From contig JAURVB010001757.1 of NCBI GenBank assembly GCA_033002965.1, positions 62,001 through 126,000 on the forward strand: a DNA stretch of 64,000 nucleotides, read 5' to 3'. The translations under genes and the position numbers were made by a program. The number at the start of each line of letters is the position of its first letter. Position 1 is the first letter of the stretch. Origin of the DNA: Piper betle. Lineage: Eukaryota; Streptophyta; Magnoliopsida; Piperales; Piperaceae. Below are positions 59,895 through 64,000 of this stretch, one piece after another. The notes beneath the pieces were generated by a model. The model was not told the DNA's origin. It worked only from the letters and a program-made list of their open reading frames with translations, and did no database searches.

Positions 59895-61090
59895 ACTGAA
59901 AATTCTAAAGTTGGGGATATTGTAAAACCCTGAAAAATACTCATATTATTTTATTTAAGGTTTTGTAAATCTTGTCTTTTCATATTTCGTTATTATGGAG
60001 TGTGTATGCATTTATGACTAATTATTCATGGTTAAATATTCCCTGTGGTTATTATATAAGACCGTTCATATTTCTATACAAGACGTTATTATACATCACC
60101 TTTTCATGTTCTAATTGAGTTATTATGCCCTTTTACTACTTACCTTTTCAATTTTCACCCCCCAAATTATGTCCATATAAGCAACTCCTCCCCAACCGAG
60201 ATGGTGGGAACGTGCTGAAACAACCATTTGAATAAGGTCGTCGGTTTCAAAGTTTGTCAGGATTTTTCATTGAAGTTAGTTGCACGGTTTCAAAGTTTGT
60301 CAGGATTTTTCATTGAAGTTAGTTGCATGGTTTCAAAGTTTGTCAGGATTTTTCATTGAAATTAGTTGCATGTTAGTTGCACAGTTTTAAAGTTTGTTGA
60401 GATTTTTCATTGAAGTTAGTTGCACGTTATGTGTCAACCATATTTTGAAGTGTATATTTTCTTATATTAAGTTGTTACTAGACTTTTGGATTGATTATTT
60501 CTCATTATGACCTTTTAAAAAAATTTTAAGTTTGAGGATATTTTAAAACCCTGAAAATAACTAAATTATTTTATTTAGGGTTTTGTAAATCTTATTTTTT
60601 CGTATTTTGTTATTATAGAGTGTGTATGTATTTATAACTAATTATCCATGGTAAAACATTTCATGTAGTTATTATGCATGACACGTTCGGATCTAATATA
60701 ATTTTTTCATTATAACCTTAATATATTTTTTAGAATGAAAATTCTCAAATTGGGGATATTGTAAAACCCTGAAAAGAACTAGGTTATTTTATTTAGGGTT
60801 TTTTAAAATTTGTTTTTTGTATTTCGTTATTATGGAGTGTGTATGTATTTATGACTAATTATTCATGGTCAAAACATTATCTGTATTTGTTATGGTCATA
60901 TTTCTATACAAGAAGTTATTATACATCACTTCACCTCTTATTTTCTAATTGAGTTAATGTGATCTTTCATTACTTACCTTTTCGATTTTCACACCAAATT
61001 ATGTCCATGTAAGTAACTCCTCCCCAATCCAGATGTGGGAACTTGTGTGAAACCACCTTTTTTAAGGTTTTTTTAATACAGTGGGTATCG
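59895..61090. repeat. Degenerate tandem array with a unit of several hundred bases
   Basis: A block starting GGGGATATTGTAAAACCCTG, then TTATTTTATTTA.GGTTTTGTAAA, GTTATTATGGAGTGTGTATG and TTATGACTAATTATTCATGG, occurs at about 59915, 60535 (more diverged) and 60750. The first and third copies also share the downstream part (ATTTCTATACAAGA.GTTATTA, CTTACCTTTTC.ATTTTCAC, CAAATTATGTCCAT.TAAG, AACTCCTCCCCAA). It is likely non-coding satellite or TE-derived repeat. Confidence 0.72.
60243..60427. repeat. 43-bp minisatellite, four copies
   Basis: GGTTTCAAAGTTTGTCAGGA followed by TTTTTCATTGAAGTTAGTTGCA begins at 60243, 60286 and 60329 exactly 43 bases apart. A fourth, more diverged copy begins near 60381 after a short extra TTAGTTGCA. 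It is nested within the larger array. Confidence 0.9.
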
Positions 61091-61249
61091 AAGTTTGTCG
61101 GGATTTGCCATAAAGTTGATAGCACCCGTGCGTCATATTTTCTTATATTAAGTTGACTATACTTTAAAGTGCATATTTTCTTATATTAAGTCGTTACTAG
61201 ACTTTTAGTTTGATTTAGTGGTTAGGTTTACTATATGGCCTCACATACC

Positions 61250-61560
61250 AACACTTGCGCATGTGTGCTTCTTTGTATGATTTTAATAATAGAGTTATGA
61301 TGCGGGCATGTTACCGTCAAGTACATTATGGTATGTGTATGGTTAAGTTATGATGCAGGCATAGATACGTGTATAGATACGTGTATGGTTAAGTTATGAT
61401 GTAGGTGATGCAGGCATCTTACCGTTACTAGATTCTGGTGTATGTGTGGTATGTTACCGTTGACATCTTACTACGTGTGGTATGTTACCATTGACATCTT
61501 ACTACGTGTGGTATGTTACCGTTGATATCTTACTATATGTGGTATGTTACCATTGACATT
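61250..61560. repeat. Minisatellite block with four 31-bp units
   Basis: The clean core at 61444-61560 has four copies of GTGTGGTATGTTACCGTTGA followed by CATCTTACTAC, 31 bases apart (61444, 61475 and so on). The preceding 200 bases contain looser relatives (GATGCGGGCATGTTACCGTC, GTATGTGTATGGTTAAGTTATGATG). The theme resumes at 62030-62330. Confidence 0.88.
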
Positions 61561-61599
61561 TGTTATGAATATTGTTAGCATTGTTATTGTTAGCATTGT

Positions 61600-61985
61600 T
61601 GGTAGTATTGTTAGTAGGGTTGTTATTAGGGGGTAATTGAGTAGGGGTGTTTGAGTAATTTTACTCAGAAAGATGCCTACAAAAGGGGGCTGTAACAGAA
61701 TTGTGTAACAACTTTGTTTTGAAAATCAAATTCACCCTCTTGGAGATTGCTCCACCCCTTCCCACCTTTCTTGGAACCCAAGGAACCAGGGCGTCCTGGT
61801 TCTTCTCCCTTGGTTGCTGAAATTGCAGCCCTTCTTCCATCCTTCTTACTGTTGATCTTCATCCCCTCTCTTCTAGGAAGTTCGCCCTCAAGATGGCACC
61901 AACAAAGCAGAGTTCCAAGCCTTCCAAGGGCAAGGAATTAGTTGTGGAGCTTGGAGGAGAAACACCTTCTAACAGCTTACCATTT
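61600..61985 (+). mobile_element. LTR/gag-start-like scrap inside the minisatellite
   Basis: A segment of different composition interrupts the TGTTACCGTTGA-type repeats. It has promoter-like AAAAGGGGGCTGTAACAGAATT, a polypyrimidine GC-richer stretch, then ATG at 61893 opening a 39-codon frame starting MAPTKQSSKPSKGKELVVEL, which ends as the minisatellite resumes. A Lys/Ser-rich MAP-type start after such a leader resembles the beginning of a Ty3-type gag, but no PBS, capsid or pol part is present. Weak assignment. Confidence 0.3.
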
Positions 61986-62335
61986 ATTAGATTCCGGTGT
62001 ATGTTCTAGTATATATGTATGATTATGTATGCATGATGCATGTATGTTACCGTTGATTAGATTCTGGTAATGTGTATGTATGGTTATGTATGAGTATGTA
62101 TGGTTATGTATGATTCAGGTATATTAGTGTCGACTAGATTCTGGTACATTCTGGTAATGTGTATGTATGAGTATGTATGGTTATGTATGATTCAGGCATA
62201 TTACTGTCAACTAAATTTTGGTATATGTGTATATTAACACGTCGACTAGATTTTGGTATATGTGTATATTTATAATACGTTGACTAGATTCTGGTACATG
62301 TGTATGTTTATGACACGTTATATACTTATCTGGGT
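61986..62335. repeat. Degenerate GTATGTATGGTTATG / CTAGATTCTGGTA tandem array
   Basis: Repeats of GACTAGATTCTGGTA and GTGTATGTATG.TTATGTATG recur about every 60-80 bases, with the same TTACCGTTGA-type phrases as the 61.25-61.56 kb block. Confidence 0.7.
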
Positions 62336-63782
62336 TGCATGTGGTGTCATTTCTAGCACAATATATATGATTATGTATGTATGTATATATATTTTTATTT
62401 AGTTGTTAAGTGGCTTCGATCTATGCTTTTAAAATTTATTTTTGTGTAGTTTATATGATAGTAGTTAAATTAATACCTTAACGAAGAATTTGGTTGTTAC
62501 AGATTCGTTGTTCTAATTTGAAATTATTGTTATTATTATTCATTGCTCTAATTTGAAAACTAGTCCTTAAAATAATTTAATAATACTTAATTTATAATTA
62601 CTACTACTATTATTATTTAATTAGGTAAGCATTTGACTATAGTTGTGCCCAAATTATAAATCATTAAAATATTGATAAATAAATTTGATATTTAATATAC
62701 ATATTGTTATTATGGTTTATTACTAGAAAAATTTTGACGCATAAATATATCTAAATTAGGAATTATAAAATTATGCTACTTTAATAATTATACTATTCGA
62801 ATTATATTTATTATTTAATACATATTCTTTATTTAGAGTTTTGAAAATTTTGATTAATTAATTAATTATTTATTTATATATTCTTTTAAAAAATAAACTT
62901 CATATAATTATTAAAAAAATACCTATTACAATTACTTTCAATATTTGTATACAAATATGATTTTTCTAAATTAAATAAATATTCATTATTTTTATTCATT
63001 AAATAAGTATGGATAAATTTTAATATATTTAAAATTATACAACTCAAAATAAATTGATATTTAACATACATATTATTATTATTATTATTATTTATTAGGA
63101 AATAATTGAAGCATAATTCTACCTAAATTATGAATTTTAAAAGATTGATAATTTAATAATTATACTGTTCAAATTAAATTTACTATTTAATATACATTCT
63201 TACTTAAGATTTTTTATAAATTATATTTAGTGAATTAATTAATTATTTGTTTATATATTATTATTTACTATTAAGAAAAAACTTAGAGTATAATTTTATA
63301 TGAATTAAAAAATTAAAAAAAACTATATAATCATTAAAATTTTAACTTATTAAAAATAAAATTACTTTTAATATTTGTACACAATATTTTTTGTCAAATA
63401 TAAATAATATTTATTATTTTTATTTGAAAATAGTATCATAATAATTCTTAAATCAATTTTGTACATTTGTAATATATATTATTAATAAATATTAAAGATA
63501 CCCCAAGCATAGCACGGGTCTTTAACAAGTAAAAAGTTAAAAATTCGACCAAATTAAAACAAAACAAAAAAAGTCATATTATTCTATTTCATATATTTAT
63601 TTTAATTTAATTAGAATTTATCTATAAATATTAAATTATTAAAATCTATGTGAAAGGAGTTTATCCGTCAAAAAGGTCGACCTTAGCACGCATCTTGCCT
63701 GGTTTTTGTTAACCTGAACAAAGACAAGAGATCAGAAGGAAAATTGGGAACAATTGTTCTCTGTTTGGAGGCGGATCGAATA
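62336..63782. other. Very AT-rich spacer and Elf1 promoter
   Basis: Strongly A/T sequence with many TTATTATTAT and AATTAATT phrases. A loosely repeated block (TACTATTCGAATTATATTTATTATTTAATACATATTC-like) recurs near 62790 and 63160. The last 110 bases become GC-richer and form the leader of the Elf1-like gene. Confidence 0.5.
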
Positions 63783-64000
63783 ATGGCGAGAAGAAAGTCG
63801 AGGAAAAAGCCGGCCGCGCCGAAGAAGACGATGAAGATGGAGACGAAGTTCCAGTGCCCCTTTTGCAATCACCAAGGCAGCGTCGGGTGCTTCTTCAACA
63901 AGAAGGTCGCCGTGGTCGAAGCGGTTTGCCGCGTCTGCGGTGAGCGGTACGTCACCAAATTCCACAGCCTCACAGAACCCATCGATGTATATAGCGAGTG
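63783..64000 (+). CDS. ELOF1: Elf1-type transcription elongation factor (partial, runs off the window)
   Basis: Small zinc-ribbon protein associated with elongating RNA polymerase II and transcription-coupled repair. The visible 72 codons start MARRKSRKKPA, a basic tail typical of Elf1. They then have the zinc ribbon CPFCNH (Cys25, Cys28) and CRVCGE (Cys49, Cys52), and the family end motif LTEPIDVYSEW. The protein is usually about 80-90 residues, so roughly 10-20 are missing beyond the window. It departs from typical plant Elf1 in the middle (GSVGCFFNKKVAVVEAV where the usual form has a SSVECRIDMKN-like run), so it may be a diverged paralogue. No intron is seen in the visible part. Zinc ligands and the C-terminal motif are intact. 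Confidence 0.92.
   Translation, partial: MARRKSRKKPAAPKKTMKMETKFQCPFCNHQGSVGCFFNKKVAVVEAVCRVCGERYVTKFHSLTEPIDVYSE

Noticed and set aside
1..64000. tRNA, rRNA, CRISPR and organelle-DNA insertions
   Set aside because: Scanned by eye for tRNA arms, conserved rRNA phrases, spaced direct repeats and plastid gene phrases; none was convincing. Small RNA genes cannot be excluded without computation.

Overview
This is a gene-rich stretch of nuclear DNA from a flowering plant. The evidence is multi-exon genes with GT-AG introns, plastid transit peptides, a two-domain WRKY factor, SABATH methyltransferases, and AT-rich intergenic DNA full of small DNA transposons and microsatellites. Several first exons are very GC-rich while the introns are AT-rich (WRKY, GPI transferase, DUF3598 gene). 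That 5' GC gradient suggests a monocot, probably not a grass, but this is an inference and the species cannot be named from the sequence.

Layout. 1-5.86 kb: intergenic, with a fold-back element (about 4.0-4.6 kb) and a GC-rich insertion-like unit (4.7-5.7 kb). 5.86-8.81 kb (+): plastid DUF3598-family protein, 7 exons. 10.0-13.75 kb (+): ferrochelatase, 9 coding exons plus a 5'UTR intron. 14.4-16.2 kb: hAT-like non-autonomous transposon. 17.4-21.5 kb (+): group I WRKY factor, 4 exons. 25.0-30.3 kb (+): CDK-like kinase of the IBS1/At1g54610 group, 9 exons. 31.7-34.0 kb and 39.3-40.6 kb (both -): a tandem pair of SABATH carboxyl methyltransferases, split by TE DNA that includes a 1.6-kb terminal-inverted-repeat element and a 470-bp GC-rich palindrome. 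41.3-42.8 kb (-): COX16 homologue. 44.7-54.0 kb (-): GPI ethanolamine phosphate transferase 3 (PIG-O), 20 exons. 54-63.8 kb: repeats (a second copy of the TE family at 55.6-57.1 kb, tandem duplications, minisatellites, an LTR/gag-like scrap). 63.78 kb to the window end (+): start of a divergent Elf1-type transcription elongation factor.

The genes do not form an obvious functional cluster. Ferrochelatase and the DUF3598 protein point to plastids, COX16 to mitochondria, PIG-O to the ER, WRKY and Elf1 to the nucleus, and the kinase to the plasma membrane or nucleus. Exon boundaries were set by hand from splice consensus, phase and family resemblance, with no transcript evidence.

The most striking pattern is six single-base frame breaks in three otherwise intact conserved genes (WRKY exon 1; kinase exon 1 twice; PIG-O exons 2, 5 and 20). 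At least four lie in or next to short homopolymers. This looks more like residual long-read consensus error than gene death, but it would break automatic gene models. The most unusual DNA structure is the TE family whose ends carry perfect hairpins and whose AT-rich body repeats a degenerate ACTTGACTCGA...GAGTCAA motif.
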